64,000 nucleotides of DNA from Eudorina sp. 2006-703-Eu-15 (Eukaryota > Chlorophyta > Chlorophyceae > Chlamydomonadales > Volvocaceae). Both the position numbers and the translations under genes were made by a program. The notes beneath the pieces were generated by a model. The model made no database searches, was not told the DNA's origin, and was given only the letters and a program-made list of their open reading frames with translations. The stretch is from the NCBI GenBank assembly GCA_003117195.1, contig BDSI01000004.1, positions 615,290 through 679,289 of the forward strand. Direction: 5' to 3'. Shown here piece after piece: positions 26,138 through 40,000 of this stretch (positions are counted from its first letter, which is position 1; every line of letters starts with the position of its first letter).

Positions 26138-29100
26138 GTTGATCTAGGGAAACGCAGGTTGCCCTAGTCGCCCCCCCAAGCGGCCTTGTAACTAGTTCAT
26201 ATGTTAAATCCTCTAAGTGTTCTCTTGTAAGTAAAGCAATAGACTGCGCGACTAGAGCTGTGAAATGGGGAAATGCAAATTGTCGTGTTCATTCAAGTTC
26301 CATGCGCTGTTTCAAATCGGTGTCTGTTTGGTGGTTCGACCCGGCTTAATGTCACTATATCTTCAATCGATGAACCATTTAATATTTATTATTCGAGTGC
26401 ATTCGGTCATCACCCTTTACCCAGCAACATGTTTGTAGGCACATGCATTTTCGTCAGCAACTCGATAGTCATCAAGTCATAGACGCATAATTTCAAGTCA
26501 GTCTGCTAATTTGTGCGTTGAATTCTCTTCGTGGGACCCGGGGGTCACGCCCGCTGTAACAGGGCAGCAAGGCAACTTCACCCAACAAACCAATGGCATG
26601 CTTGTTTGCTTAACACCAATCAAATAACTAATGCAGCGTTACTTCGAGTGGTTAGCGACAGCCATGATGAGATGGCCCTAGGTAAACCGAGGTAGGGTCC
26701 TCCGGTGCCCACGCTCTTGCCCACGCTTTTGACGCTGGGACGAGGGCGTTAGGCTCATGTTGTTTTCAGCGGTTTGTGATTACAATCGATGGAATACGCA
26801 CCGCCGATATACCCGAGGTAGGCACGGCGCCGCAGGGCTTCTCCGGGTAGGCACCGGTGGTCCCGCTGTGAGGCCTGCTGTAATATTCATCTGTGTGTCC
26901 ACCACCACACCACCAAAGTTTCTAAATGTCTAATACCACATCTTTAGGGACACGTTGGCAGCGCGGCCAGGCAGCCCTTGCTCCCCGCACAGACCCAATA
27001 GCCATCTTTGCACAGCAAGAACGAGGCCAAGAGTAGTGCGCTTGCAACGGCACCAGAGCTCGCTCGCGTCCCTCAAACGTTTTCCAATCGCGCATTAAGG
27101 AAACTCGAGGCGCACGCATACATCCTAGGTTCCTAGCTGTCTGAAGCGGACAACGGCCGCACGATCCTGGCCAAGATATGGCCGAGAAAGCCTTTCCTTC
27201 CGCCATCAGTCATGATTCAGAACACACTGCCACACACCCACAATAATGCAGCGTCATAAGCCTGATGGAGCCTGAAGCCCGGGTCAGGCCACGGCAGCTG
27301 TCCTCAGAATGCGCGACGACGCGGGTATGCGGGTCCTGACGCAACCGGCGTACGCCCATCCCCATCGCATGGGGTGGTCGTCAACACGGCATATGAGCGG
27401 AAGACTTTCCCTGCCACCCTGCGCGGCAGGTCTCACGGACTGGGACCCGTCGTGCGACTTACCCTGCGCCTCAACTTCAGCAGTAATAACAAGCGTGAAC
27501 AGGAGCCGAAGGATGGATCCTTGACGTTCTGCGGTCGCGGCGCGCCTCCTGAAGGACCCAGCCCCAGCGAAGTGGCTGGCGTTTTGCGATCGACCAGTCG
27601 CGCTCCACCACCTTCAAACCCCCAGACCCCGCCCACCATGCAGCCGCGTCCCCGTCTGGATCGTCACCTTCAGAAAGGAGAATGAATTTCACATGCCGCG
27701 ACGGAGAAGGCCCCGGAAACTGCCAGAACGACCGCTGGTTAGTGCGTGGTAGTATTCATAGTACTGCATACGGCCTGGGGGGGTTCAGGCGGGATTTGAA
27801 GGGGGAGGTGGGAAGAGCGGGGCGAGCATCAACAACCCTAAATCCCATGCACCGCCCACGCAGCCGTTCTCCGTTTACACGGCAGGACCCATGTCACATA
27901 ACTATTCTATTTTGACAACGAGTGCTGGTGGGACCGGGTCCGGTCTGGGCTGGTTGTTGTCGTTTCATCCCCCATTTGCCTCACCGCGGTCGACAACGCC
28001 TCATCGACCAGGTCCACCGCAAACACACCGCACCGTCACACCCAGCAAGCGACGAAGAAGCCATAAGACATACAATCATGAGCGCACTACTACGACAATG
28101 TCGTACGACGGCATTTTACTATCAGGGGCAAAGGCAGTCCGTACTAAGCCCCGTACAATGCGAGGTCGGCAGTTTGTAAGCTGCGATTATTCCCCATACA
28201 CTGGGACACAAACACACACATACACACACGCTTTTCTCCTTGATAACATACACACACACACACACGCCTGCTCGCACATTTGCATCAACAATAATCAAAC
28301 AAGCCCGCCACACCAAGACATAAACCATAAGCGCAAACACGTTTCAGGAGCAGGGCGCAACACACCACTGCCCCGCATGCCTACGTGCCGGGGATCAGAG
28401 GCAGTACATGCCGAGAAATCGCCATTAATACATACGATGGGGCCTTTTTGTATGAACGCACCCCCGGGACAGCTCCAGGGAGATATGACGGTATGGCGGA
28501 GTTCGAAAGTCCTGCCGGCAACTCATCTCCGGCTTCCTCCCCCAGCGCTTAGATGCGCATAGCTGCCACCACCACCTGCCACCTACCGAGACGAGGGCAT
28601 CCCTCCCTTAACGCGGATGACCCCTCCCTTAACGCTCGCCCCCGCACGCCGCTTCGCCCAGCTCAACTGCGGCCCTGTCCAACCCGGGGCAACCGCTTGC
28701 AACCCGAACTAACCCCGGGGCAACCGCTCGCAACCCGAACTCATTCCCGTCCAACAGAATGAACGCCGGCAGGTCATGCCGGAACGGCAACACCATGTCC
28801 AATGGAGAAAAGAATGCGCGCCGGTCTCTCAAGCAATGCAGGAAAAGCAAAAGCCACCATCAACGCCCTGCCAGATGCACTCATGCAGCCCAGGAATGCC
28901 CAGCCGCAGATCGTGGGGAAAGGAGTGCCAGCTGCGTCCAGACGCTCGGCCGCAGCGCGGCCCTGTCTCGGACGGCTCGGACGGCTCGGAACCGATACCA
29001 CCAACACAACAAGATCGTCGAAAGGCACACACATGTGGGCGTCGCACGCGAAGCTGCGCCGACGGTCGTCAGAGCGCCGTTTGGCAAGGCCGGAAGCCGT

Positions 29101-31002
29101 CCAGGGGCCCCGCGGGACCTGCTGCCGACGGCCCCGATGCGACCCTTTCAGGGACTGGACCGCGCCGACATCGACAACCCTGGCGCTGCCGCCGTGTCGC
29201 TCCTCGACGGGGAGATGAAGGGGTGTCAAGCACCGGCCGACGCGAAGGGGCCCGCCGCGTTGCGCTGCGTTGCGCACGCCTCATCCGTCGGTGCCGCGTA
29301 CCCATCGGTCCATAAGCCTGGCCAAAACCTCGGGCGGCTGGTTCCAGGCCGCTGGTTTGCACCTCCGGTCGCTAAAACCCGTGTGACGGCTCGGTAGCCC
29401 CACCCTGACCGCATTCGTGGGGCCCCAGCGACGCGTCTTTAGGGGATGTAGTACGAAAAGCATGCAGTGAGGATGTAATCGTTCCCCGGGCCCCAGCAGC
29501 TGCCCAGCTCCAACTCCCTCTCCTCTCTGTCTCCCGCGCCCCACCACGCACCCCGCTTCCTCGCTGCTTCCCCGCATCGCGGACGCAATCCCATGCCACG
29601 CGAATCCTCACACCGCTCCGTGCTGACCCATGGGTCGCTCGCACATCCCACAACACTCCAGCGAGTTTTCCACACGTCTGCAACCCCGATGCGAGGCACG
29701 CTGCCTCCAGAAACCCTGGGTGCCTTCAGCCATGACCCCTTGGGTGCCTTCAGGCGACATCTCCAGGACCGGCATCCCTGACCGGCATCCATGGCCGCCC
29801 GGACAATACGGCCCTCAATCCTCCTCCCTCATCCGTGTGGTCGGACCGCTGCCAATTGCGCAGCCGTCAGACCGCCACACCCCGAGTGAGGATCGAGGCG
29901 CCGCGTCTGTGTCAGGACGCACCGAGCCGCCGACGACTGACCGAGCCGCAAAGGTGGCGCCAAAAGGAAGGGTCATGCCGGAGAAGATACCGTCAGACCA
30001 ATTGATGCCTGCCTGCCTGCCTGTCTTCCTGGCTGCCTCTCGCCGCCCGCTGCTGTCCCGGCGCTTCAATCGGACACAGTCACCGGCCAGGACACCACAC
30101 GCTTCAGGCCTCGTACTTGTGTTCTCATGTGCTTGCGGGCGGGCGGGTAGTGGCGGTGGGAGCGGCGGACCGTACCGAGCTGCCGATGCGGGCCGTATCA
30201 AGACAATGAGCGCACGACCGCGCACCGAGCACGACACGACCGCGCAAGGCCGAGGACGCGTAATGGCCGTAATGGGGGTTAAGAAGAAACGAGAAAACCC
30301 TGGCCGTGGCCCGTGTGGGGGCGGATGCCGTCCGGTACATCAAAACTTCAACGACATAGAAAATTACTGTGAGTCAGCGCCGACGCCTCGCAGCGCCCCC
30401 GCCTGTCGACGATATGCTCGTCCACGGCCGGCGACGCGTGATGCTCTACTAATATGGTCCCGCCAATGCGTAGGTTAGCGGGCAACGGCGGGATGGATTC
30501 GCGTGTGGCGATGCATGAGGGCGACCCTGCGTCGGGGTCAGTCGTTGAACCAACATGAGCGACGAGGACGAGGACCCCTTGGGCGGGGCCGGGGCTTGGG
30601 GTATGAGTCGTTCCTCCATGGATTGATGAATAAGACCCGGTCTTCCCACAGCCCCCCGCATCCGCACAGCTGGGTGGGCCTGGGACACCGCGAGCCCCAA
30701 CCTCCTCCTCCTCCGCCTCCGCCTCCTCCCCGTCTCCGCCTCTTCCTCCTCCTCCTCCTCCTCCTCCTCCTCCAAGAGTCCACGGTCCCTCACTGGCGCC
30801 GCTGCCCCGCCCACGCTGCGCGCTGGCGCTAACGTTTACGCCTCCGCGGGCCTCTCCCGCCCGCAGCTCCCGTCCTTCGCCGCGTCGCGTGCGGCCGGGC
30901 TCAGCTGCCGGCCCCTCGCTTCCGCACATGCCCTGGGTTCACCGGAGGTTCCACCTCCTCTTCGCCCCGCCCTCGCCGGCTTTCTGCAACACCCGGCAAC
31001 CA
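26138..31002. other. 4.9-kb intergenic region, no supportable gene
   Basis: Begins with the MOR1 5' flank (26138 to about 27000, AT-richer, likely promoter and 5' UTR) and ends with the 3' flank of the flavin monooxygenase. ORFs such as 28759-29397 (plus) and 28774-29277 (minus) show no domain, no plausible splice partners and biased composition, so I do not call them genes. It contains a short CA tract at 28205-28265, a tandem pair at about 28683-28745 (unit containing GCAACCGCTYGCAACCCGAA), and a CTC-rich tract near 30701-30775. Confidence 0.5.
30701..30775. repeat. CTC/CGCCTC-rich microsatellite
   Basis: Imperfect CCTCCTCCG units followed by about nine CTC triplets. Located ~230 bp past the stop of the flavin monooxygenase gene, so possibly in its 3' UTR. 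Confidence 0.85.
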
Positions 31003-34000
31003 TCACTGACATGCGCGGTAGTTCTTCGGTGAAGTGAAGGGCGAGGGCAGCTCCGATGGGAACTTGGGCGGAGGTTCAGGTGGCGACAGCGGCGCAGACC
31101 CCGGCGCCGGCGTCGACGTCCAGGGGTCTCGCCCACCCACGGGCTCCGCCTCCGGCGGCTGCGGCGGCGCCGCCGCCAGGGCAGGGACCAAGCCGCCGGT
31201 GCCTGTGCGCGCCGCTCGGGCCCCCGAGATGTTGTCTGCGGCCAGAGGGGTGCCAGAGGAAGGGGAGAGCTGCCGTGCGACGTGCTCAGACGGACCGGGC
31301 GGCGGTGCCATGGCACCAGCCAGGGGTGGCGCCGCGGCGCTGCTGCCGCCGGCGCTGCCGCCGACGCCAATGCCGCCAGCGAGGCTGATGGATCCCAGCA
31401 GATGGCCGCCGCTGCTGCCCGTGCTGTAGGTACCCATGCTGGAGGTGTGGGGGAAGACGGGCCAGCCGACGGAAGCGCTGGCGGCGGCGGCGGCGGCCGC
31501 GGCCGCGGCGACGTCGGTGCCACCGCCACCGACGACGACGACATTACCGCCTTCTGCTCGCGCAGCGCAAGGAGTCGCGATGCCTTCGGTGCCGCGCGCA
31601 AAACTGCCGGTTCGGAGCCAGTCCCGGGCGCCGGCACCGACACCGCCCGACGCCCCGAGACGAGGCGGAGACCTGTGGGTACTACTCCTGGTGCGGCAGA
31701 GCAGAGCCATGGCGGCGGCGGCGGAGCCGCCACCGCCGCCGCCATTCCATACACCCGGTCCAGCCCCCGCGTCGAGCACAGCGGCATCCCGGGGCCTGAC
31801 CTCCTCGGGTACGGATGTCTCGAGCCTCCCGCCGACCTCCGCCAGATCAACCACCGCAGGCGACTCCCCGTCCGGCTCCCTTTCCTCCCCGCTGTCCAAC
31901 TCCTCAATCAGGCCCGCCCTGCCTCTGCTCAACACACTCAGGCGCGACTCCGCCGCGCCGCCACAGGATCCCGCCGGCGCACGGCTCCCAAGCCCCAGCG
32001 GCGCCCGGCCGTGTCCCGCGACCGCTGCCGTGGCGTGCCACAGCGACAGCGACAGCGTGCCTGAACCAGGGCTGCCGTACACACCATCAGAGGCTCCGTT
32101 CAGGACCCCGCGAGTTTCGCATGCGCTGGTGGCGAGCCACACGGGGGTACCGACGGCCTGCGGCTGCGGCGTCGACGGCTGCGGCGGGGGCCCGCTGCCA
32201 ATGGCCATGATGCCGCCTCCGTCGCCGCCGCCATCGTCGCTGTCACCGAGGCCATCATGCAGCACAGGGTAGATTTTGCTGCTGGCTGCGGCGCTACCGC
32301 TCCGGACGCGGCTGGCGTCGTTTTGCCTGGCGGTGTTGCCACCGCCGCCGCCGCCGCCGCCGCCGGCTTTGATAATCAGGACCGACGCCTCCGTCGCGTT
32401 TGCGCTGCTGCTGCTGCTACTGTCACTGCTGCTGCTGCTGCTGTAGCCGCCGGCGTCGGGCACTCGCTCAGTATCCTCGCTGCTGTGACTTGGACTACAG
32501 CTTCGGCGCCGATGGCTGCGATCGTTATTGCTGGCTATGGGCCCTGTGGGTCCGGTACAAGACGCACAAGCGTCAGCGCCGCCGCCACTGCCGGCGCCGC
32601 GGTACGTGTCCATGGCCACAGCCAGCGAGACCGGCACCACCACATCCGAGCCATCCCCTCGCGAGTTCTGACCTGCGGCTCCGCCTTCTGTTCTCCCTTT
32701 TCCATCTCCTCCGCCACCTCCTTCCCCTTGTCCACCGGCCATCAGACAACTTTGCCCGGCGTCCGCATCGCCTCCCTCATCAGGCTGCCGCAGTTCACCG
32801 GCGGCGGCGGTAGCTGCTGCTGCTGCTGCGGTGGCGGCGGCGGTCCCGCCGCCCAGGTCGCCGTCGCCGCGGCTGCTTGAGGCTGCCTCGCCTGCGCAAT
32901 CGAGACAAGGCTCGACCGTCCGTGGCCCGCTTGCGCCGCGTGGTGCAGGGCTCTCGACCGCCGTGGTCGGTGGGTGTTGCGCAACACCGTCCGGTCCGTC
33001 TCCGCCGCACCGTGACGGGCGCACCCCCCGCGTCGCAGAGAGCTCGAGCTCGTGGCGCAATGAGCTCGCCGCGTCGCACCGCTTCCGGCGACCGGCGGCG
33101 TCGCCGTCGTTATCATCGCCGCCGCCGCTCGGGCCGCCATTCCCCACTAGGTTGCGGGACGCGGCGCCGGACGCGGCGGCGATGGACGCCACCGCGTTTT
33201 CGGGCGCGGAGCGCACGCAATCGGACGAAGCGGTGTGCGATCGTAAGGTGCGGCCGCCGACGCCGCCGCCGCTGCCGCCGGTGACAACACGCGGCGCGAC
33301 CGCATCTTCATCTATGGTGCTGTTCAGCAGGTTCCACCGCACGGGCTGCGACCGCTGCGAGGTCTGAACCCCTGAGGTACAGGTCTGGAGGGCCGGCCAG
33401 GTTTCGCCCGACCCTTTCAACGACCCATGGGTCAGGTGGTGCGCGGAATGGGGGCAAGGGATGGGCGAGGCCGGGCCTGTGTGGCGGGAAAGCCGCGACG
33501 GGGAGTTGGGCGATGGGTGGCCCAACGGCGACGCCGCGGAAGCCGCCGCCGCCGCCCCCGCCGTGGACCCGGCGGACGTCCCCTCGCGCATGCTGCGGCT
33601 TGAGAAGCTCTGACGCCAGCTGGCAGCGGCGGCGGCCACCGCCGCCGCGGCGCTGACGCGCTCGGTCGGCGCAGCACGGCACACCTGCGTCGCCGCAGCT
33701 GCTGCAGCAGCAGCACCCGCGGTGGCGGCGGCCGCGTCCGCATCAGCAGGTGCGCCATAGCTCCTGCTGCTACTGCTGCCTTCACTGCTCATGATGTGCA
33801 AGGCGTCCCTGGCAGGATGCGGTCCCAGCCCGCTGACATTCGTCGGCCCCTCCTGGGCCTCCGCCACCGCCGCCTCCGCCGCCGCCGCCGCGAGAACAAC
33901 CCGAGTGCGCGACCTCACATCCGACTCGGAGGAGTCCGCCCGGGAGTGACGGGGCACCGCCCTTGAGGCCGAGGAGTACATCACAGCGCCGGCCGTCGCC

Positions 34001-37000
34001 GGCCGCCGCATGATGGCGCCCGCGCTGAGGTAGCCGCCGGCGGCGCCGGCCGCCGACCTGGCGGCGGACAAGTCCGTGGAGACCCGCATGCTGATGGCGT
34101 GCGCCGACGCGCGCTGTCTCTCGGTCCGGGCCCAGACCGGCGGGGCGCCGGCAGGGGCTGCTGGCCCTGCGGCTGCTTGACCGTGGACAGCAGGATCCGT
34201 GACATTCTGGTCGGTCCGAGGGATCCTGCGGAGGGGGCCGCCCGCCGGTTCCAAAACGGGGATCTGATCTCGCACCGCACATGAGAACAATCGTCCAAGA
34301 TCTCACCACGCGGGCGGGCGAAAGGTCATTTCATCTTTTGATCCAAAGCCCACCGACACACGACAGGACAAGGCCACCAAGGCAAAGAATAAAAGGACAA
34401 ACGCGACCCCTTACCGTACCTGCTAGCGGACGCTGCGCCCATGGCAGAGTAACGCTGAGTCGACGGCCTTACCACGGCCACCGACCCGTGGGCCGACCCC
34501 GCCAGCAGCCTCGGCGCCGCCGAGGTGACGCCCACTGGTGGCGTTACGTAGCCTTGTCCCGACCCAGTCCGCGGCCCTGGGCCCGGCCCCGACCCTGCAG
34601 CGCCAAGGGCTGTCTCTTCCGTGTGGTAACCCTGTCCGCTGCCGCTGCGGACCGACACCGATGTGGCCATGCGGCTATTACTGCCGCTGAACAGCCGGTC
34701 CTCCAACACCGCGTGGCCAGCCGCCGTGCGCAGCACGGCGGCCGCGGTGGCGGCTCCTCCGGCGTTGGCGTCGCGGCCGCCCCCGCCACCACCGCCGCCG
34801 GATGCGGCGGCCGAGCCCGCCTCTCGGGAGATACCCGAAATGTCACTGCCGGCGCTGCCACGCTGATCAGACCGCGTCCCCTGTGGCGGTGCCGTACCGC
34901 CACCGCCGCCGCCACCACGTGCCCCCGGCACGACGCCCGCGCGGCCGGCGGCCGTGGCAGCCAGAACGGCGGGCGGCAGGCCCTCCGCCGCCGCCAGCTG
35001 GGCGTCCGCGTTCCGCGCTGCCAGGACCGCGTCATCGTGCGTCAGCAGGTCCTGGTAGTCCTCGGCGGTGTAGGCTCCGAAACACTCTGCCACGATGTTG
35101 AAGCCCTTACGCTTCCGCCGCTGCCCCATGTCCGTGAGCAGCTGCAGTGGAGGAGGGACGCAAAAACGTCGCAATGTGGGGCTACGGCGAACAAGCAGCG
35201 GTTCCCGTAGCGGTTCGGGTTCCGCGGAGCTTCTCGCTACATCCAGCAATCCATGTACCGTATCAAAAATGCCAACAAGCTCTCACGCGTTGGCTGGGTT
35301 CACACCAACCTTCCAGTCCCCACCTTACCTGGTCATGGTACTGCATCATGTACAGCATCAGTACGGAGCCCCTGCTGCGCTGCGCCGGCATCACGGACCG
35401 CCGCCAGCGCTGCTGCCTCCGGACGTCCTCCGCCATCCCCCCGGGCGACGGCAGCGCGATCCGGCCGGACAGGACGTGCGCGAGCCAGAGCGCCTGTAGC
35501 CCGTGTGTCAGGATGTTGTTGTAGGTGCTGACCTGCGGAGGCAATCACACACCAGGGGACACCAGGGGGGGCGCCGGGAGAGGGTGAATGGGGGCCAGAG
35601 GCATGGCAGGCTGAGCGTGAATGCGTGGTATCGACATCCTCATACAATGTATTATCTTGTTCGAAGGATAGTGAGTTAGAGACCCACTCAGGATGACCCA
35701 CGGTGCACTTCGGCGGGCCCCACTGCCACACCCAGGAAGCACCGCCCCCGCACTCAGGATAGGGCCAGACGGGTCCGTTGGGACGCACACACACCAGAGG
35801 CCCTGCGGCTCATCATGGACACCGAACGGAGGTGTCTGTGGTCGAGAGGTCGACAGAATCGGGATCCGACCTTGCAGCCGTCCCCCCCCCCCGGGTAATC
35901 GAACGTCGCGTGCGGATGTCGTGCCTGGTCCCCCAGCGGTTGCAGCCCCGCCTGCGCTGAGCGCACCTACCTCGCTGCCGATGAACGCCAGGTGCGGTAC
36001 GGCGTACGGCAGACAATTGCGGTACAAGTACAGGCCGTCCTTCTGCAAGTCAAGACGCGCGCGCATCTCGCCCTCCAGGTAGTCGTACGTCTTCAGGTAG
36101 CCAGTGCAGTACAGAACCAGGTCTGCCGCCACAAAGTTGCCGTCCTGTGGGGCTCGGTGTGGTGGAACAAGACCGGTCACGCGGCGATCAAGCTCCAAAA
36201 CCGCGTCACACGGGAACGACCCCAAACGACACAACGGAGCGGGGGTCTAGGGCTGGGTTGGGTCAGGTCGGGTCCGCCCCTACCCGGCGAAGGATGGTGA
36301 GCCCCGCCGTAACCGACTGGCCGCCCCGCCCCCTTCCGAGCTGAACCTCTTCCAGAGCCCTCCTGCTTTCCAAGTCATCTCGAGAAAACAAGGCGATTAC
36401 GCTTTCGGACGAACGACAACGTGCATCAGTGCGGAGCCGCAGACGTCAAAATTTCCATCCCAAGCGGATCTGGGGATCAGCTGTTATGGCCAGGAGATCA
36501 GCTAGTATGGCCAGTGAGGTAAGACAGAAAGCGGCCAGGCACTGCGAGGCGCATGGGCCCACCTGCAGGATGACGCCGTTGCGGACGAACCGGTTGATCT
36601 CACCTGCACAGGGTACACGGGGATCGGGCAGCACGCGGAGCCGGGGCCACGATTCGGCGCGGGGTGCAGTCGACGCAACGAGCGGGAGGCGGAAGGCCGC
36701 ATGGCCGCATGGGCGCCGCTGCGGCCGCTGCCGCAGAGGGGCACAGCGCTGATTTGTGCCCATGCCCAGCGTCAGCGCGGGCAGGCGGGCCGCCTCCGGG
36801 CATGCCCTTGCGGCCGGGGCGCGGCATGCTGCTCGGGCTTGCATTCGAACCGCGCGTGACGCATACACGTCACGGTCGTCCAGGCAAAAACAGTCGCCGA
36901 GCGTGCTCCCCTTCCTGTCCCTCCCTGTCCCTTCCTATCCCTCCCTGTCCCTCCCTGTCCCTCCCTGTCCCTCCCTGTCCCTTCCTGTCCCTTCCCCTCC

Positions 37001-40000
37001 CCTCCCCTTCCCTCCCCAGACGCACCCTTGATGGTGAGCAGCGCCTCACTCCGCACCAGCTTGTCCATGGTGTTGTCCAGGATCTGACCCCCGTAGAACA
37101 AGTCGGTGGGCAGGTGCACCCGCGGCCGCATGTGTTCGGTGATTCGAAATTTTCGGCTGATGAGGGACTGAGGGGGGCATGGCAGGGGCAGGGGAGGGGA
37201 TTGCAGAGGAGGGCAGCGACCGGCGGACAGCCAGGCCGGACCCAGAGGGGTTTCATCAGTTCAGTTCCTGAGGAGGGGGGCGCGCGAGGCGGATCAGACC
37301 CAGGGGAAGGTAGAAACGGGAGCGATCCCGATCGGCCGTCCGTTCCAGAGGAAGACAGGCGGACCGAAGGCATCCGGGAGATGCCCCATCAGGTGGACCT
37401 GAATTCGTACCTGCACCCAACGGCAGTTGCATCGTCATTCGGGTCCCGAGGTCGACGAAAGAAGTCGCTCGGTCCAAGGAAAGGTCCAAGGAAATCCGAT
37501 CCGCGGGACCCGACCCTCACCTCCGCTTTCTCCCCCAGATCCCCAGAGGATGTCCGCACCTCCCCTTTTTGTCAATCAAGACAGCGAAATCGCAAAAGTG
37601 CAACAAACCGCACCTCCCCCCCCCGGATCCCCGCAACCACCCCCCCCTCCGCACCTCCATGCTCTTCCAGAACAGCTTGCGCAGCGGCGTCGTCGCCTTG
37701 CTGACCGCCACCTGCGCCCCAGCGGCCGTGTAGTACGGCGGCATCATGGACGTCATGGCCCGGTTGAACAGCAGCCGCCGCACCGAGGTGCCCAGCATGC
37801 GGCGCGGCAGCGGCCAGTGCGCCTGGCGGTACAGCAGCGTCACCGACGTGGCGGTGTTGGTGGCCACGATGGAGGAGACGCAATCCAGCGCCGTCTTGCC
37901 GGCGCCCACAATCACGACGCGGCGGCCCCGGGCCAGCGACAGGTCCACAAAGTCTTTGGCGTGCAGCTGGATGCCCGCGTACGTGTCAGTGCCCTGGGGA
38001 AGGGGGGAGAGCGGCACGATGACCACCAGAGATAAGAGGGTGCGATGGTGGGTGCAAGAAGCATGGTATGGGATTGCAAAACCACGCGATGGCGTGAGCA
38101 GCAGCCGGATGGGTGGATCGGCGAAGACGTGCTGCGAATGGCCCCGCTTGATGGGCTCCCAAACTTTGAGGTCCACCGACTAATGTAGTATGCTTTGTAT
38201 GCAGTAGAGCTAAGGTCGTGCGCCGCCGGTAGTAGTAGGCTGTCCGGCTGATGAGCTGCGCAGTCGAAAGACGACTGGTAGTGTACGCGTCCGGAACCGA
38301 CCACCCAGGGCACACAGTCCGGCGCCGCACTGCCTCAAGTGACGTACAGCAGTGTCGTACCTCATAGTCGGGAATGTACGGCTGGCTGTAGATGCCCGCA
38401 CATATGACAGTGTAGTCCACCGTCACCTGCAAAGGGGGGGGAGGGGGGCCGCCGCGTGCCGGGCGCAGAAGCACGCGTGGTCAGGATGCCGATTGCTGTT
38501 GGAGCTGGATGGCAGGCTGGATGCAAACGATATCGCCGGGTCCTTGGAATTCGAGGGACACCGTCTGTACACATCTTTCGCGCAACAGCAACCTTTCCGT
38601 GCGATATGGCCGTCCGTTTATGAAGAGGTGGAGGAGGCCCAGGAGGAGGCCACGGCCCCAGGCGCACTCAACCTCGGCTGAAGCGGGTCCACTCACAGTA
38701 AACCCCAGTACACGAGCTGCAACCCCCTCTCCCTCCCTCCCTCCCTCCCTCCCTCAACGCTCCGTGCCCCGCCCCTCCATCCGACCCTCTTCCCCCGACC
38801 CCCCTTCGCCGCACCACCCTCGTACAATCCCGCCCAACGTCCTGCTACCCCGTACCGCCCAGCAATTCGCCGCCCGCCACCACCGACCGCGACCTTCCCA
38901 TGCCCCTGACAGTCCCTCCCTTGACCCGGCCCCATCGCGCCCAGGGCGACACGCTTCCATCGATCCATCCCCGCCTCTTCCGCGCAGCTGGAGCTGACCC
39001 GCTGTTCCCGCTGTTCTCGTTGTTCCTGCTGTTCTCGATGTTCCCGCTGTTCCCGCTGTTCTGCCCTCAAAAGCTCACGCACTTGTCCGCCTCGCCATGC
39101 GCTGCCGGAAGAACAACCACCCCTAGGATCCTCGGTCAGTGACGGGCTTTCGACTTGATCGCTATTGGACCTGGGTTGTTTGTTTGTTTGTTTCTCTGTA
39201 TCCACGAGGATACAACCCCACCGGGATACGAACCCAGAAACCCGACCCACTTTGAAGAACTTCTCCTGAAGGGTGTCGCAGTAAAGCGCGTCCCACTGGC
39301 GGCTGGCGGCGCACCAGCGGAGCCGCAGCAGCTTGCAGTTGAAGCGGATGTACCGCCGCAGGTCGTACTCACGGCAGTACGCCTTCACGTACTCCTGCAC
39401 CTCCTGACCCGTTGGGTATTCGCTCGACGGCTGCAGGTCCTTGGGCCAGGGGAACTCCGGGAACTGGTACATGCGCCAGGGAACTGCAGGGGGCAAGAAA
39501 AAACACATCCGCGGGGGGAGGCAAGCAAGGACACATGCGTGTGTGTATGTGTGAGGTGGGGAAGGAAGACACGTGCGTGGCGGGTGGAGGGACACGGGTC
39601 GCGAAACCCGGATGGTGAGCCACTCTGGGGTAAACAACATGTGATGTCGGTTGACAGCCCAGGGTTTGGTTCAGGTTGGCTGTGTTGGGTGGGTGGGTTG
39701 GCTGTGTTGGGTGGGACCGGTCTCGGGCCAGTGGATGCGGGTTGATGTCGTGCTGTGGGTTAGTGCTTTGTGTGAAAGCGTGTGTGATGTGTTGTGGGGC
39801 CTAGTCAAGACACGGCAACAGGAGGGCCGCCGGGGCATATCAAAGCGGACGGCGAGCCGTGCGCCCAGCTGCGTCGAAGCGCTCGCGGGTATGCTGTAAT
39901 ACCGGGCCGAGTTTTGGCAGTGGCGAGGGTGACTCGCGGGGAATGTGACCGGCATGCGATGACCTGCGTGCGGCTGAGAGGACTCGCGGTGGTCTCGACA

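Noticed and set aside
28759..29397. 212-aa plus-strand ORF with overlapping 167-aa minus ORF
   Set aside because: No domain, no start context and no splice partners; composition is like the surrounding intergenic DNA.
31034..33367. Plus-strand ORFs of 130-280 aa opposite the FMO tail
   Set aside because: GC-rich antisense shadows of the long minus-strand exon, with no motifs or splice signals of their own.
39170..39251. tRNA-like or SINE-like T-loop (GGTTCGTATCCC) and AAAC-rich tail in an FMO intron
   Set aside because: No acceptor stem, anticodon arm or A-box could be drawn. The segment is adjacent to an exon and probably an intron hairpin.
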